A stretch of 64,000 nt of DNA, taken from assembly GCA_002717515.1 (NCBI GenBank), contig PBEC01000018.1:96506-160505 (forward strand). The letters are read 5' to 3'. The notes under the pieces are model-generated. The model was not told where the DNA came from. It saw only the letters and a list, made by a program, of their open reading frames with translations, and made no database searches. Positions 26,737 to 36,801 of this stretch are shown piece after piece. Each line of letters begins with the position of its first letter. The first letter of the stretch is position 1. This stretch comes from Flavobacteriales bacterium. GTDB lineage: Bacteria > Bacteroidota > Bacteroidia > Flavobacteriales_C > GCA-002722245. Both the position numbers and the translations under genes were made by a program.

Positions 26737-26767
26737 TACTTTGTTGTATAATTTTAAAAGATATTTT

Positions 26768-29320
26768 TTAATCTCTTATTAATTGAATAAAGCCATTTAC
26801 GATTCGGTTTTCAAGACCATTAAGTCTTTTCTCTTTTACAATACAAGAATAAAAATATACTCCTGAAGCACACGGGAGATTGGTTAAACTGTTTATTCCA
26901 TTCCATTTTATATCCGGACTTTTAGTTTCATAAACAAGTTGTCCCCATCTGTTGTAGATTTTAAAATTAACCTCCTCGACGTATTTATATGGAAATGGAG
27001 TTACGAATTCATTTAAATTATCCCCATTTGGAGAAAAAACATTAGGTAATTGGTAAAATGGGCAATTGTCGAAACATATTTCTTGACTTAGTTCGGATTC
27101 GTTACCAACTGAATCTTCTGCAGAAAACGAATAACATCCTGCTACTTCTATTAATTCTGTTTGGGTATATACCGAGTCATTCCAAGGGTTAGATTCAACA
27201 TACAATAAACTGTATTCATCCTCAGGATATCGTTTGAAAAATATCTTAAGTAAAGTTAGATCTGAGTTGCAATTCACAGTGTCCAAATTCCATGAGAATT
27301 GATTTTGAGTTATTTCACAATTTGACAGACTAATTATTTCAGGAACACAAGGAGGTATTATATCCTCAGGGATGTCGCATTTTTCCTGACTATGATTAAG
27401 AAGAAATGTATCCGACAGGTTGGAGGTGTATTCGCCTATTGTCATAACTTTATAGCAATAGGTCTCTCCATTTATGAGATTTTTGTGAACGAATGAATTT
27501 CCAGTAACCGTATCAATGCTTTCCCAGATACCATTTTCGTTTAATAGGATTACTGTTGTATCGTTACTCCATGGGGTAACGAAATTCCATGATAAAAATA
27601 CGGTTTGGTCGGCTGGGGCAGTAATTAAGAAAACCGAGCTTGCGGTTTCAGATGTAGAAAGTAGATTTTCGGATCCATTTACATCTTCAATCAACTCGAT
27701 GTAATAATTCTTTTGAAAAGATATTGTATTCAAGTTTTTATGCAGAAATGTTGTGTCGAAAAAATTTAAAGAAGTGTGAATTAGGTTGGGAGGTTGAAAT
27801 TCATTGGTTTCATATACTTTGTAATAAAGTATTCCTGTAGAATTTAAACTGTCTAAATCTTTGGGTTTTTTCCACGTGATTAAAACTTCTCCCAGAATAG
27901 AATCTGTTACTATTACATCAACGTGTGTTGGGATTGGGCTGGTTTGTGTGGTTTCAGCACAAGATTTTTCACTGGAAATACTTTTGGCTCCATCTGGAAA
28001 AACAGCTACTATTCGATAACAATATAAATTTCCTTCAATTGCATTTTCGTCCAAAAACTGAGTGTTGTCGAGTCCTGTATTATAGCCGATTAATGAATAA
28101 CCCGTGTAAGATGGTACTCCAGTTTCGCAAGAATCAGGAAACCAGTTTAATGAATCATTTTTTCTGTAAATTTCATACCCTATAGCTTCTTCACAAAAAC
28201 TTTTTGTCCAGGTGACCAAAATACCTTCAGTTTGAGACTGTGCGACTACATTTTCCACTTTAGAGGCAACTACGGTGATGTTTAAGGTGAATAAATCAAT
28301 CAGTTGTACTTCACTGTCGTTGTCTTGAGCCTTGAATAGAATTTGGTATGGAGATTGTCTTACGTGAGAACAGCTTGTGTTCCATTTGAAAGAACCTGTT
28401 ACTGTGTCTTCTCCCAGAACTTCAGAAAAAACAGCTAATTCTCCTGTTACTTCTGATATTGGTCCTCCTGTTGCCGTTAGGGTAATAGTTTGATCGATGT
28501 CGTTATCAGTCGCCATAATTTCAAAATCCATAGAAGTTCCTGCTTCGACACATAGGTTTTGAATATCAACAATTGAAGGGGGGGTGTTATCACAGTTTTT
28601 CACACTAACCTGCATATCTCTAACCATGCTCCCAATCAAAAATCCATCTCTATATTCTTCTATTAAAATGGCTAAGTTAAACTCACCAGTGCTTGCGGGT
28701 TTGTCCCAGGTTAAAGTCCCGTCATTAGAATTGATCGAAATACCCTCAGGAAAAACATATCCAGGGATCGGATCTCCGCCAAACCCATTGGCTTCAGTTA
28801 TTGAAAATACTAAACTGTCACCATCCTCATCAAAAGCAGAAGGGTTGTGAAGAAAAACAGCATCGATACAAGCTTCTTCTATTGGGGGTGTGAGTAAAAT
28901 GGGAGAATGATTAAACCCTAGAAAAGGGTTTATAATAATTTGAGATTCAATGTAGAATGGGACATTTACACTATTGGGAATGTTACTTATGTCGGCGTTT
29001 CTATTAGGGTCCTCAAGGGATACATTATATGTTCCTGGACCTGGAAATGTATGTGTGCTTTTGTATTCATTCTTATTGATGTCAAAAGCAATAAATTGAG
29101 GAAAACCCTCTGATCTTGATAGTGAGTCAATTGTTCCATCTCCCCAATTGATTTCAATAACAGGGCGATCTGCGTCTGTTTCTATTCGTGTGTAGGTGAT
29201 TAGGGTTATTTCATATTCATTGATACCGACTTGCCTAAAAGATATTTCCCCAGCTCTGTTGTGTGTTGCCAAAGCTATCGATGAAATGAAAAAAAAGAAT
29301 ATGAATTGAAGAAATTTCAT
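26768..29320 (-). CDS. Large exported protein with gliding-associated (CHU_C, type IX) C-terminal domain
   Basis: This 850-residue protein has a signal peptide (residues 1-18, ending ALAT). The N-terminal third holds PKD/cadherin-like modules (INWGDGTIDS, CIDAVFLHNPSAFDEDGDSLVFSI), the middle holds fibronectin-III-like modules (about 350-640), and the end is the gliding-motility-associated domain (about 765-850): LPNVFSPNGDNLNEF, FKIYNRWGQLVYET and ASGVYFYSCIV. This domain is a type IX secretion signal or sorting domain in Bacteroidota, so the protein is likely on or outside the outer membrane. It is consistent with the sprA gene at 36802. A ligand or adhesion role is likely but not shown. 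Confidence 0.9.
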   Translation of the reverse strand: MKFLQFIFFFFISSIALATHNRAGEISFRQVGINEYEITLITYTRIETDADRPVIEINWGDGTIDSLSRSEGFPQFIAFDINKNEYKSTHTFPGPGTYNVSLEDPNRNADISNIPNSVNVPFYIESQIIINPFLGFNHSPILLTPPIEEACIDAVFLHNPSAFDEDGDSLVFSITEANGFGGDPIPGYVFPEGISINSNDGTLTWDKPASTGEFNLAILIEEYRDGFLIGSMVRDMQVSVKNCDNTPPSIVDIQNLCVEAGTSMDFEIMATDNDIDQTITLTATGGPISEVTGELAVFSEVLGEDTVTGSFKWNTSCSHVRQSPYQILFKAQDNDSEVQLIDLFTLNITVVASKVENVVAQSQTEGILVTWTKSFCEEAIGYEIYRKNDSLNWFPDSCETGVPSYTGYSLIGYNTGLDNTQFLDENAIEGNLYCYRIVAVFPDGAKSISSEKSCAETTQTSPIPTHVDVIVTDSILGEVLITWKKPKDLDSLNSTGILYYKVYETNEFQPPNLIHTSLNFFDTTFLHKNLNTISFQKNYYIELIEDVNGSENLLSTSETASSVFLITAPADQTVFLSWNFVTPWSNDTTVILLNENGIWESIDTVTGNSFVHKNLINGETYCYKVMTIGEYTSNLSDTFLLNHSQEKCDIPEDIIPPCVPEIISLSNCEITQNQFSWNLDTVNCNSDLTLLKIFFKRYPEDEYSLLYVESNPWNDSVYTQTELIEVAGCYSFSAEDSVGNESELSQEICFDNCPFYQLPNVFSPNGDNLNEFVTPFPYKYVEEVNFKIYNRWGQLVYETKSPDIKWNGINSLTNLPCASGVYFYSCIVKEKRLNGLENRIVNGFIQLIRD

Positions 29321-29427
29321 TAACCGAATTGAACCAATGGTTGTTTTATAAATATTATTTCTAAGTTATGTATTTCAAATTAAGGTTTTTGGGAATAGTT
29401 TGGTAAATTACCTTAAAATTATTTTTC

Positions 29428-30813
29428 ATGGAGGTGTTTCTAGAAAAAGATAGAGTGAATTGCGGAAGTCAAATTCTGATTTTCGATTCAAAAAAAACTT
29501 TAAAAAGTAAACTTACAGCTGAAGAATATAAAATTGTCATTAACCAAATTGAAAAAGACACTTTTGTAGACGTCTCTTTTCCAGGAGAACAAAAGCTAAT
29601 AGGTTTTTTGGATTTAAAAAATCAAGAATATAATCGGAGATTAGGAGCGGAGATTGAAAATGAAATTAAAAATAAAACTGTCATTTTTGATTTTTCTTCG
29701 AATCCAGATGGTATCTATTCTTTTTTGGAAGGTACGATGCTTAATGGTTATTTATTCGATAAATACAAATCAAAAGTCCGAAGTAGCAGTAAAAAAGGAG
29801 CATTAATATCCTCAAACATAACTGAAGAAACTCTTGTTGAACTAAATACTATAGTAGAGGGTGTCTTTAAAGCTAGAAATTGGGTGAATGAACCGGTAAA
29901 TAAATTGAATACGAGTCAGTTTATCAAAGAAATAAAGTCCTTTAAGAAAATAGGAGTAAGTGTAGATGTCTTTCGAAAATCGAAACTTGAGGCTTTAAGT
30001 ATGGGAGGAATTCTTGGAGTTAATAAAGGAAGTTGTGATGATGCAGCTTTAGTAAAAGTTGAGTGGAAACCGAAAAAGCCCAGAAACCGAAAACCAATTG
30101 TTTTGGTCGGTAAGGGTGTTTTATTTGATACTGGAGGTATTAACATAAAAACAGGTGGTTCTATGGAGGAAATGAAAGCCGATATGGGTGGAGCTTCCAT
30201 CGTTTTAGCTGTTCTTAAAGTTATTGCGAAACAAGAGTTGCCTATTCATGTTATTGTTTTAACTCCTATTACGGAAAACAGAATTAATGGAAAGGAGTTG
30301 GTTCCAGGAGATGTCATTAAAATGCATAATGGAAAAACAGTTGAAGTGTTGAATACGGATGCCGAGGGTAGGTTGATAATGGCAGATGCTTTAACTTTTG
30401 CCAAAAAATATAATCCATGTTTAGTTGTTGATGCGGCCACATTAACAGGTTCAGCTTTTCGAATAACGGCAAACCATGGGGCTGTTATTATGGGAACCGA
30501 TCAAAAGAATTTGAAAGCACTTAAAAAGGCAGGTGAAAAAGTATATGAACGATTAATTGAACTCCCTATGTGGGAGGAATTCGAGGATACTTTAAAAAGT
30601 AATATTGCAGATATAAATAATCTAGGATCCACTGAGGGTCAAGCAGTTTGTGCAGGATTTTTTCTTAAAAATTTCATTGATTATCCATGGTTGCATATCG
30701 ATATTGCCGGTCCCGCATTTAGAGGTTCTAAGCTACATTATTTGCCCAAAGGAGGAACAGGTTTTGGCGTCAGGTTGCTGTATCAATTTTTTAAGGATAA
30801 CTTTGTGAACTGA
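29428..30813 (+). CDS. pepA: Leucyl aminopeptidase (M17 family)
   Basis: This 461-residue cytosolic metallopeptidase releases N-terminal residues. The C-terminal catalytic domain has the metal ligands and lysine in VLVGKGVLFDTGGINIK (about 225-241), MKADMGGA (about 250-257), and the hallmark NTDAEGRLIMADAL (about 309-322). The N-terminal domain (about 1-140) is divergent and AT-rich, as is usual. TTTG (29399-29402) and a near -7 box ending just before the ATG form a weak promoter candidate. pdxA follows after 10 bases, so the two are probably co-transcribed. Confidence 0.94.
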   Translation: MEVFLEKDRVNCGSQILIFDSKKTLKSKLTAEEYKIVINQIEKDTFVDVSFPGEQKLIGFLDLKNQEYNRRLGAEIENEIKNKTVIFDFSSNPDGIYSFLEGTMLNGYLFDKYKSKVRSSSKKGALISSNITEETLVELNTIVEGVFKARNWVNEPVNKLNTSQFIKEIKSFKKIGVSVDVFRKSKLEALSMGGILGVNKGSCDDAALVKVEWKPKKPRNRKPIVLVGKGVLFDTGGINIKTGGSMEEMKADMGGASIVLAVLKVIAKQELPIHVIVLTPITENRINGKELVPGDVIKMHNGKTVEVLNTDAEGRLIMADALTFAKKYNPCLVVDAATLTGSAFRITANHGAVIMGTDQKNLKALKKAGEKVYERLIELPMWEEFEDTLKSNIADINNLGSTEGQAVCAGFFLKNFIDYPWLHIDIAGPAFRGSKLHYLPKGGTGFGVRLLYQFFKDNFVN

Positions 30814-30823
30814 TTAAAATAGT

Positions 30824-31963
30824 ATGAGCGAAAAAAGAGAAAAAATAAAAGTTGGAATAACTCATGGTGATGTTAATGGAGTGGGCTATGAAGTTATTTT
30901 GAAAGCATTTACAGATAACAAAATGTTGGATTTATGCACGCCTGTAATTTATGGGTCTAAAAAATATAGTACCGTTCATAAGTCTCAATTAAAAATGGAG
31001 AACTTTCCTTTTTTCTTTATTGAGAGTTCAGACGATGCAAAAAAAAATAAAGTCAATTTAATAGATTGTTGTGAAGATCAGGAAGACTTAAATTTGGGTG
31101 AGCCCACGATCTCATCGGGTAAAGCGGCATACCAATCTTTAGAAAAAGCAGTTAGTGATTTGCGTAATAATAAGATTGATGTTGTGGTGACTGCTCCAAT
31201 AAATAAGAAAAATATTCAGGGAGAAAATTTTGATTTTCCAGGTCACACCGAGTTTTTAAGTCAGCAAGATGCGGGAAATAAAGGTTTGATGTTCATGATT
31301 TCAGAAAAGTTAAAGATTGGAGTAGTCACAGGTCACATACCTTTAAAGGATGTTTCTCAGGCAATTTCAACTGAAGAAATTGAAGAAAAACTTACAATTA
31401 TGAATCAATCTCTAATCAGAGACTTTAACATCCGAAAACCGAAAATTGCGGTATTGGGTTTAAATCCACATTCTGGAGATAATGGTCTCTTGGGTACCGA
31501 GGAGCAGGATGTCATTATTAAGTCAATTCAAAATGCGTGTCAAAAAAATATAATTGCACATGGTCCATTCCCTGCAGATGGTTTTTTTGGTTCTTCACAG
31601 TATTCCAACTACGACGGAGTTTTAGCAATGTACCACGATCAAGGTTTAATTCCTTTTAAAGCCTTAAGTTTCGGCGAAGGGGTTAATTTTACAGCTGGAT
31701 TAAGTTTTGTGCGAACATCACCAGATCATGGGACAGGATATGATATTGCTGGTGAAAATAAGGCGGACTCATCCTCTATGAGAAAAGCAATTTATACTGC
31801 AATTGAGATTTGTAAAAACAGACATTTTAACGATGGTCTTCAAAAGAATGCAATTCGTTCACAAAGTGGTAGAGAAAAAGGCCCTGGAGCTTCTTCACAA
31901 CAAAGAAATAATAGGGGGGAACGAAAGTCTCAAAACAAACCTGCGTCAAATGTATCTGAATAA
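30824..31963 (+). CDS. pdxA: 4-Hydroxythreonine-4-phosphate dehydrogenase
   Basis: This 379-residue enzyme of pyridoxal-phosphate synthesis shows the start VGITHGDVNGVGYEV, the TAPINKKNIQ block, FPGHTEFL with a metal/substrate His, LGLNPHSGDNG (about 211-221), and the final MYHDQGLIPFK and SPDHGTGYDIAG motifs, which hold the remaining metal His and Asp residues. The catalytic core ends near residue 340. The last 38 residues are a polar Ser/Arg/Gln/Asn tail with no family counterpart that I recall. Its codon use is not alarming, so a late frameshift is possible but unproven. Confidence 0.94.
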   Translation: MSEKREKIKVGITHGDVNGVGYEVILKAFTDNKMLDLCTPVIYGSKKYSTVHKSQLKMENFPFFFIESSDDAKKNKVNLIDCCEDQEDLNLGEPTISSGKAAYQSLEKAVSDLRNNKIDVVVTAPINKKNIQGENFDFPGHTEFLSQQDAGNKGLMFMISEKLKIGVVTGHIPLKDVSQAISTEEIEEKLTIMNQSLIRDFNIRKPKIAVLGLNPHSGDNGLLGTEEQDVIIKSIQNACQKNIIAHGPFPADGFFGSSQYSNYDGVLAMYHDQGLIPFKALSFGEGVNFTAGLSFVRTSPDHGTGYDIAGENKADSSSMRKAIYTAIEICKNRHFNDGLQKNAIRSQSGREKGPGASSQQRNNRGERKSQNKPASNVSE

Positions 31964-31999
31964 ATTAGCAAATGCCTGTTTTTATAAAATTTTATTTAG

Positions 32000-32007
32000 T
32001 AAATTTG
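32000..32007 (+). promoter_or_regulatory. Predicted -7 box of the yceD-rpmF-plsX-fabH-accBC operon
   Basis: TAAATTTG matches TAnnTTTG and lies 22 bases before the yceD ATG, giving a leader of about 15-18 bases. No TTG -33 box is seen. Confidence 0.5.
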
Positions 32008-32029
32008 CAGGCTCTTAATTTTTAGACGT

Positions 32030-32539
32030 ATGGAATTTGATCCGTTTTTAATCAGTTTCGAAGGCCTAAAGTTGGGAGAACATGATTTTAAGTTTTTAAT
32101 AGATAGCACGTTCTTTAGAGAATTAGAATACTCTGAAATACAAGAAGGTAAAGTAGTAATTGACGCACTTTTCATTAAATCAGAACGTTTAATGGAAATG
32201 GAATTAAACTTTAAAGGAGAAGTTATTGTTCCTTGTGATTTGTGTGGAGAAGATCTTGTTCAAACAATTGACTTTGAGGAGTCTCTTGTAATTAAAACTG
32301 GAGTTCAGCAAGATGAAGATGAGGGAATAATTATTGTTGACAGAGACGAAACGAAAATTGATATTGGCCATTATTTATATGAAAGTATCAGTTTGAGTTT
32401 GCCTTTGAAGAGAGTGCATGAGCAAGTTGAGGGAAAGCCAAAATGTAATGAAACTTTATTGGCAAAGATGAACTTGAATGATAATGATAATGATGATGAA
32501 GTTGACCCAAGATGGGCTGCTTTGAAAAAATTAAAATAA
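32030..32539 (+). CDS. yceD: DUF177 (YceD) family protein
   Basis: This 169-residue protein belongs to DUF177. The core VPCDLCGEDLVQTIDFEESLVIKTG (about 68-92) keeps a Cys pair. Later LYESISLSLPLKRVHEQ (about 121-137) and CNETLLAKMN lead into an acidic Asp/Asn-rich tail and the conserved DPRWAALKKLK end. It always precedes rpmF; in plants and bacteria it assists 23S rRNA accumulation. The order yceD-rpmF-plsX-fabH is a hallmark gene neighbourhood. Confidence 0.93.
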   Translation: MEFDPFLISFEGLKLGEHDFKFLIDSTFFRELEYSEIQEGKVVIDALFIKSERLMEMELNFKGEVIVPCDLCGEDLVQTIDFEESLVIKTGVQQDEDEGIIIVDRDETKIDIGHYLYESISLSLPLKRVHEQVEGKPKCNETLLAKMNLNDNDNDDEVDPRWAALKKLK

Positions 32540-32562
32540 GAATATAATTAAACCATATAAAA

Positions 32563-32754
32563 ATGGCACATCCTAAACGAAAGATTAGTAAAACAAGAAG
32601 AGACAAGAGAAGAACTCATTATAAAGCTTCTGCTCCTCAAATCGCTGAATGTCCAACAACAGGTGAAGCTCATTTATATCACAGAGCTCATTGGCACGAA
32701 GGAAAACTTTACTATAAAGGTAAAGTAGTTATGGAAAAACAAACATCTTTATAG
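32563..32754 (+). CDS. rpmF: 50S ribosomal protein L32
   Basis: A 63-residue basic ribosomal protein starting [21 protein letters not shown]. The middle has a single Cys ([15 protein letters not shown]) where zinc-binding forms have a CxxC pair, so this copy is the zinc-free type. It starts 23 bases after yceD. Confidence 0.97.
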   Translation: MAHPKRKISKTRRDKRRTHYKASAPQIAECPTTGEAHLYHRAHWHEGKLYYKGKVVMEKQTSL

Positions 32755-32764
32755 TTTGGTGACA

Positions 32765-32772
32765 TATTTTTG
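32765..32772 (+). promoter_or_regulatory. Possible internal -7 box ahead of plsX
   Basis: TATTTTTG matches TAnnTTTG, 10 bases after the rpmF stop, but no -33 box is present. It could give a second transcript for the lipid genes. Confidence 0.35.
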
Positions 32773-32793
32773 TAGTTTTATCCAAATAAAACT

Positions 32794-32808
32794 ATGAGCG
32801 GTAAATGA
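32794..32808 (+). CDS. Possible 4-codon leader peptide whose stop overlaps the plsX ATG
   Basis: ATG AGC GGT AAA TGA reads M-S-G-K-stop, and its final ATGA contains the plsX start codon at 32805. A ribosome that finishes this mini-frame would sit on the plsX start. It may be chance; nothing besides the overlap supports translation. Confidence 0.2.
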   Translation: MSGK

Positions 32809-33740
32809 GGATTGGTATAGATATTATGGGTGGTGACTTTGCACCCCAAACTACTACCGAAGGTGCTGTTTTGGCACAAAAGGAATTGTCTGATGTAGAA
32901 TTAGTTCTTATTGGAGATGAACCTTTGATATCTTCAATATTGGAGAGTCAAGGTGCTGATAAGAGCAAATTTTCTATTGTTCATACCACAGATATTATTG
33001 GTATGGGAGAACATCCCATTAAAGCTTTCAAGCAAAAACCTAAATCGTCAATAGGTTTAGGTTTTCATCTTTTAGCAACCGGAGAAATTCAAGGTTTTGC
33101 CGGAGCAGGGAATACAGGGGCAATGATGATTGGTTCTATGTATTCTGTGAAGTCTATTCCCGGAATTATCCGTCCATGTATTACTTCAGTACTTCCTAAA
33201 GAAAGTGGAGGTGTAAATCTTATTTTAGATGTTGGTGTAAATGCCGATTGCAAACCGGATGTTCTTTATCAGTTTGGTATCGTTGGTAGTGTTTATGCTC
33301 AGAGTGTATTGGGAATAGAAAATCCTAGAGTTGGACTTTTGAATATTGGAGAGGAGCCTGAAAAAGGTAACTTATTGAGCCAGGCATCAAATAATTTAAT
33401 GAACGATTCAAAAGATTTTAATTTTATCGGTAATATTGAAGGGAGAGATCTATTTGATGATAAATGCGATGTCATTGTTTGTGATGGTTTTACGGGTAAT
33501 GTAGTACTTAAGGAGGCGGAAGCCTTTTATTATTTGATGAAAAAACGTGGGATGCTCGACGATTATTTTAGTAAGTTTAATTATGAGATATATGGAGGAA
33601 GTCCTATCTTGGGGATTAATTCTAATGTTGTAGTAGGTCATGGTATATCAAACAGTGAGGCAATTAAAAATATGATTATGTTAACCGCAGAATGTGTTGA
33701 AGCAAATCTGTCCAAAAAAATAAAAGAAGCTTTTAAATAA
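32805..33740 (+). CDS. plsX: Phosphate acyltransferase PlsX
   Basis: This 311-residue enzyme makes acyl-phosphate from acyl-ACP for phospholipid synthesis. It shows the family start [32 protein letters not shown] (about 95-109), [12 protein letters not shown] and [14 protein letters not shown] (about 224-237). The gene's TAA overlaps the fabH ATG by one base (TAATG), so translation is coupled. Position and order match the conserved lipid cluster. Confidence 0.97.
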   Translation: MRIGIDIMGGDFAPQTTTEGAVLAQKELSDVELVLIGDEPLISSILESQGADKSKFSIVHTTDIIGMGEHPIKAFKQKPKSSIGLGFHLLATGEIQGFAGAGNTGAMMIGSMYSVKSIPGIIRPCITSVLPKESGGVNLILDVGVNADCKPDVLYQFGIVGSVYAQSVLGIENPRVGLLNIGEEPEKGNLLSQASNNLMNDSKDFNFIGNIEGRDLFDDKCDVIVCDGFTGNVVLKEAEAFYYLMKKRGMLDDYFSKFNYEIYGGSPILGINSNVVVGHGISNSEAIKNMIMLTAECVEANLSKKIKEAFK

Positions 33741-34735
33741 TGAGTACCATAAATGCTGCAATAACTTGTGTTGGAGGTTATGTCCCAGAATATGTGATGA
33801 CCAACAAAGAATTAGAGAAAATTGTTGATACAACCGATGAATGGATTACTACTCGAACAGGTATTAAAGAGCGTAGAATTCTAAAAGGTGAGGGTAAAGC
33901 AACATCCGATATGGGTGCAGAGGTTGTAAAGCAGATTTGTAAAAAAAGAGGAATATCTCCCGAAGAAATTGATTTGGTTCTTGTCGCTACCGTGACTCCC
34001 GATATGCCTTTTCCTTCAACAGCGAATCTTATATGCGATAAAGTTGGAGCTTCTAATGCTTGGGGTTATGACTTAAGTGCAGCGTGTTCTGGATTTCTTT
34101 ATGCACTTGTAACAGGTCAAAGGTTTGTTGAAAGTGGTGCGTATAAAAAAGTTGTAGTTGTTGGGGCCGATAAAGTGTCAAGTATTATAAATTATGAGGA
34201 CAGAACAACTTGTATAATTTTTGGAGATGGAGCAGGAGGTGTTTTACTGGAACCCACAGAAGAGAGTGTTGGAGTTATAGATTCTGTTTTGAAAAGCGAT
34301 GGGTCAGGAAGAGAGTATTTAAATATTAAAGCCGGAGGGTCCTACAAGCCACCCAGTTATCAAACGATTGATAATAAAGAACATTTCGTATATCAAGAGG
34401 GGAGATCGGTATTCAAATTTGCAGTTACTAATATGGCTGATGTTGCTGCAGAAGTAATGGAAAGAAACAATTTAACGGGAAGTGATGTGGATTGGTTGGT
34501 TCCGCATCAAGCAAATCTCAGAATTATTGACGCAACCAGAGAAAGAGCAGGTTTACCAGAGGAGAAAGTTATGATAAATATTCAAAAGTACGGAAATACT
34601 ACTGCGGGAACCTTACCTCTATGCTTATGGGATTGGGAAAAAAAATTAAAAAAAGGCGATAACTTGTTATTGGCTGCTTTTGGAGGTGGATTCACATGGG
34701 GATCCGTTTATCTGAAATGGGCTTATAATGCATAA
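33740..34735 (+). CDS. fabH: Beta-ketoacyl-ACP synthase III
   Basis: This 331-residue thiolase-fold enzyme starts fatty acid synthesis from acetyl-CoA and malonyl-ACP. The catalytic triad is visible: Cys116 in LSAACSGFL, His256 in PHQANLRI and Asn286 in YGNTTAGT. The C-terminal [15 protein letters not shown] is typical. In Bacteroidota the primer may be branched, which cannot be read from the sequence. It overlaps plsX by one base and accB follows after 27 bases. Confidence 0.97.
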   Translation: MSTINAAITCVGGYVPEYVMTNKELEKIVDTTDEWITTRTGIKERRILKGEGKATSDMGAEVVKQICKKRGISPEEIDLVLVATVTPDMPFPSTANLICDKVGASNAWGYDLSAACSGFLYALVTGQRFVESGAYKKVVVVGADKVSSIINYEDRTTCIIFGDGAGGVLLEPTEESVGVIDSVLKSDGSGREYLNIKAGGSYKPPSYQTIDNKEHFVYQEGRSVFKFAVTNMADVAAEVMERNNLTGSDVDWLVPHQANLRIIDATRERAGLPEEKVMINIQKYGNTTAGTLPLCLWDWEKKLKKGDNLLLAAFGGGFTWGSVYLKWAYNA

Positions 34736-34762
34736 AAATTTTAAGAATAAAACTCTTTTATT

Positions 34763-35317
34763 ATGAAAGCTACAGAAATTCAAGACTTGATTAAATTCGT
34801 TTCCAAGTCCGGTGTAAGTGAGGTTAATTTAGAGACAAAAGATGTTAAATTAACTATTAAAAATGACGCGGTTAAACGTAAAAAAACAGGTTCTGTTGAG
34901 CCTCAAATAGTGCAAGTTCCTGTACCTCAGGTTGTTCAGCAACCCGTTACAGCTCCTATAGCGGCTCCAGCACCTGTTGCACCAGCACCTGTTGCTGCTG
35001 CAGCACCAGCACCAGCTGCCGTATCTAATTCAGTAAATGAGGAATCTGTTTCAGAGGCAGTTGAGGATACTTCAAAATACGTTGAGATTAAATCACCAAT
35101 GATTGGAACTTTTTATCGTCGTCCATCACCTGATAAGCCAAATTTTGTAGAAGTTGGTACAGAAATCAAGAAAGGGGATGTTATTTGTATCATTGAGGCA
35201 ATGAAACTTTTTAATGAAATTGAAGCAGAAGTTACAGGTAAAGTTGTAAAAACATTAGTTGATGATTCGACTCCTGTTGAGTATGATCAGCCATTATTTG
35301 TTATCGATCCAAGCTAA
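34763..35317 (+). CDS. accB: Biotin carboxyl carrier protein of acetyl-CoA carboxylase
   Basis: The 184-residue protein carries an N-terminal subunit-binding region (about 1-40). An Ala/Pro-rich flexible linker spans about 50-90 (a PAPVAPAPVAAAAPAPAA stretch), and the C-terminal biotinyl domain has the EAMKLFNEI motif with biotinylated Lys148. It transfers CO2 between AccC and the carboxyltransferase. accC follows after 59 bases. Confidence 0.97.
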   Translation: MKATEIQDLIKFVSKSGVSEVNLETKDVKLTIKNDAVKRKKTGSVEPQIVQVPVPQVVQQPVTAPIAAPAPVAPAPVAAAAPAPAAVSNSVNEESVSEAVEDTSKYVEIKSPMIGTFYRRPSPDKPNFVEVGTEIKKGDVICIIEAMKLFNEIEAEVTGKVVKTLVDDSTPVEYDQPLFVIDPS

Positions 35318-35376
35318 TCTGTTGAATGTGAATTTATTTCCTCTTTTGATTAAGAAAGAGGCAAAACTGAAATGTT

Positions 35377-36729
35377 ATGTTTAAAAAAATATTAATTGCA
35401 AACCGTGGAGAAATTGCATTACGTGTTATTCGTACGTGTAAAGAAATGGGCATAAAAACGGTTGCTGTTTACTCTACTGCCGATAAGGACAGTTTGCATG
35501 TTAGATTTGCTGACGAAGCAATTTGTATTGGTCCTGCTCCATCCAACGAATCGTATTTAGATATTCCAAGAATTATTTCTGCAGCTGAAATCACAAATGC
35601 TGATGCTGTTCACCCGGGTTATGGTTTTTTATCGGAGAATTCAAAATTTTCGAGAATTTGTACTGAAAATGGGATTAAGTTTATTGGTGCAACGCCTGAG
35701 CAAATTGACGGTATGGGAAATAAAGCACAGGCTAAATCTACTATGGAAGCCGCTGGTGTGCCATGTGTTCCAGGTTCTAAAGGAGTAGTCAATACTGTTG
35801 CCGAAGCTAAAAAAATTGCAAAGCAAATTGGTTATCCTGTTATGATTAAGGCCTCTGCCGGAGGAGGAGGTAAAGGTATGCGATATATCCCCTCGGAAGA
35901 CCAGCTAGAGGAATTGATGGATAGCGCTAAGCGAGAATCTGCTGCGTGCTTCGGTAATGATGATATGTATATGGAGAAATTCATAGAAGAGCCTCGTCAC
36001 ATTGAAATTCAAATTATTGGTGATCAAACCGGTAATGCTTGTCATCTATCTGAAAGAGATTGTTCTACTCAAAGGCGTCACCAAAAGTTGGTTGAGGAAG
36101 TTCCATCGCCCTTTATGACAAAAAAATTAAGAGATGAAATGGGGAAAGCGGCAATTAAAGCCGCCAAGGCCGTAAAATATGAAGGTGCAGGTACTGTAGA
36201 GTTTTTAGTGGATAAGCACAGAAAATTTTACTTTATGGAAATGAACACTCGTATTCAGGTTGAACATTGTGTTACTGAAGAAGTAGTAGGATTTGATTTA
36301 ATTAGAGAACAAATAAAAGTTGCTGCTGGATATAAAATTTCAGGAAAAAATTACACACCTCAATTACATGCGATTGAGTGTAGAATTAATGCCGAAGATC
36401 CAATAAATGGATTTCGACCTTCTCCGGGTAAAATTAAAGAACTGCATACACCTGGAGGGCATGGAATACGTTTGGATACTCATGTTTATTCAGGATATGC
36501 TATTCCTCCAAATTATGATTCCATGATTGCTAAGTTAATTTCTGTCGCTCAAACCAGAGAAGAAGCAATAGCAAAAATGAAAAGAGCTTTGGATGAATTT
36601 ATAATAGAAGGTATTAAAACAACCATTCCTTTCCACATTAAATTAATGGAAAATGAAACTTTTGTGAATGGTGGCGTAACAACCAAATTCCTTGAAGAAG
36701 TAGAGTTTGATTTTTCGGACATGAAGTGA
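35377..36729 (+). CDS. accC: Biotin carboxylase subunit of acetyl-CoA carboxylase
   Basis: This 450-residue ATP-grasp enzyme shows the family start [25 protein letters not shown]. The ATP loop is [14 protein letters not shown] (about 157-170), then come [15 protein letters not shown] (about 229-243), the metal-binding [14 protein letters not shown] (about 288-301) and RINAEDP. It carboxylates the biotin on AccB. It is the last gene of the operon and ends before a strong terminator. Confidence 0.97.
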   Translation: MFKKILIANRGEIALRVIRTCKEMGIKTVAVYSTADKDSLHVRFADEAICIGPAPSNESYLDIPRIISAAEITNADAVHPGYGFLSENSKFSRICTENGIKFIGATPEQIDGMGNKAQAKSTMEAAGVPCVPGSKGVVNTVAEAKKIAKQIGYPVMIKASAGGGGKGMRYIPSEDQLEELMDSAKRESAACFGNDDMYMEKFIEEPRHIEIQIIGDQTGNACHLSERDCSTQRRHQKLVEEVPSPFMTKKLRDEMGKAAIKAAKAVKYEGAGTVEFLVDKHRKFYFMEMNTRIQVEHCVTEEVVGFDLIREQIKVAAGYKISGKNYTPQLHAIECRINAEDPINGFRPSPGKIKELHTPGGHGIRLDTHVYSGYAIPPNYDSMIAKLISVAQTREEAIAKMKRALDEFIIEGIKTTIPFHIKLMENETFVNGGVTTKFLEEVEFDFSDMK

Positions 36730-36745
36730 AATTATTCAAAACAAT

Positions 36746-36775
36746 AAAAAAGTCGGTTTTTAACCGGCTTTTTTT
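36746..36775. terminator. Bidirectional intrinsic terminator between accC and sprA
   Basis: GTCGGTT (36752-36758) pairs with AACCGGC (36762-36768) around a TTT loop (one G-U pair), flanked by six A on one side and seven T on the other. It serves the convergent accC (plus) and sprA (minus) units. Confidence 0.9.
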
Positions 36776-36801
36776 ATCCATTTATTTCAATAGTAAGAGG
36801 G

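Noticed and set aside
31803..32018. Alternative 71-codon frame over the end of pdxA
   Set aside because: No start context and no recognisable product. Kept only as a hint for a late frameshift in pdxA, not as a gene.
34925..35035. Short repeated GCACCAGCACCT-like DNA as a possible repeat array
   Set aside because: It encodes the Ala/Pro linker of AccB, which is expected for a biotin carrier protein.
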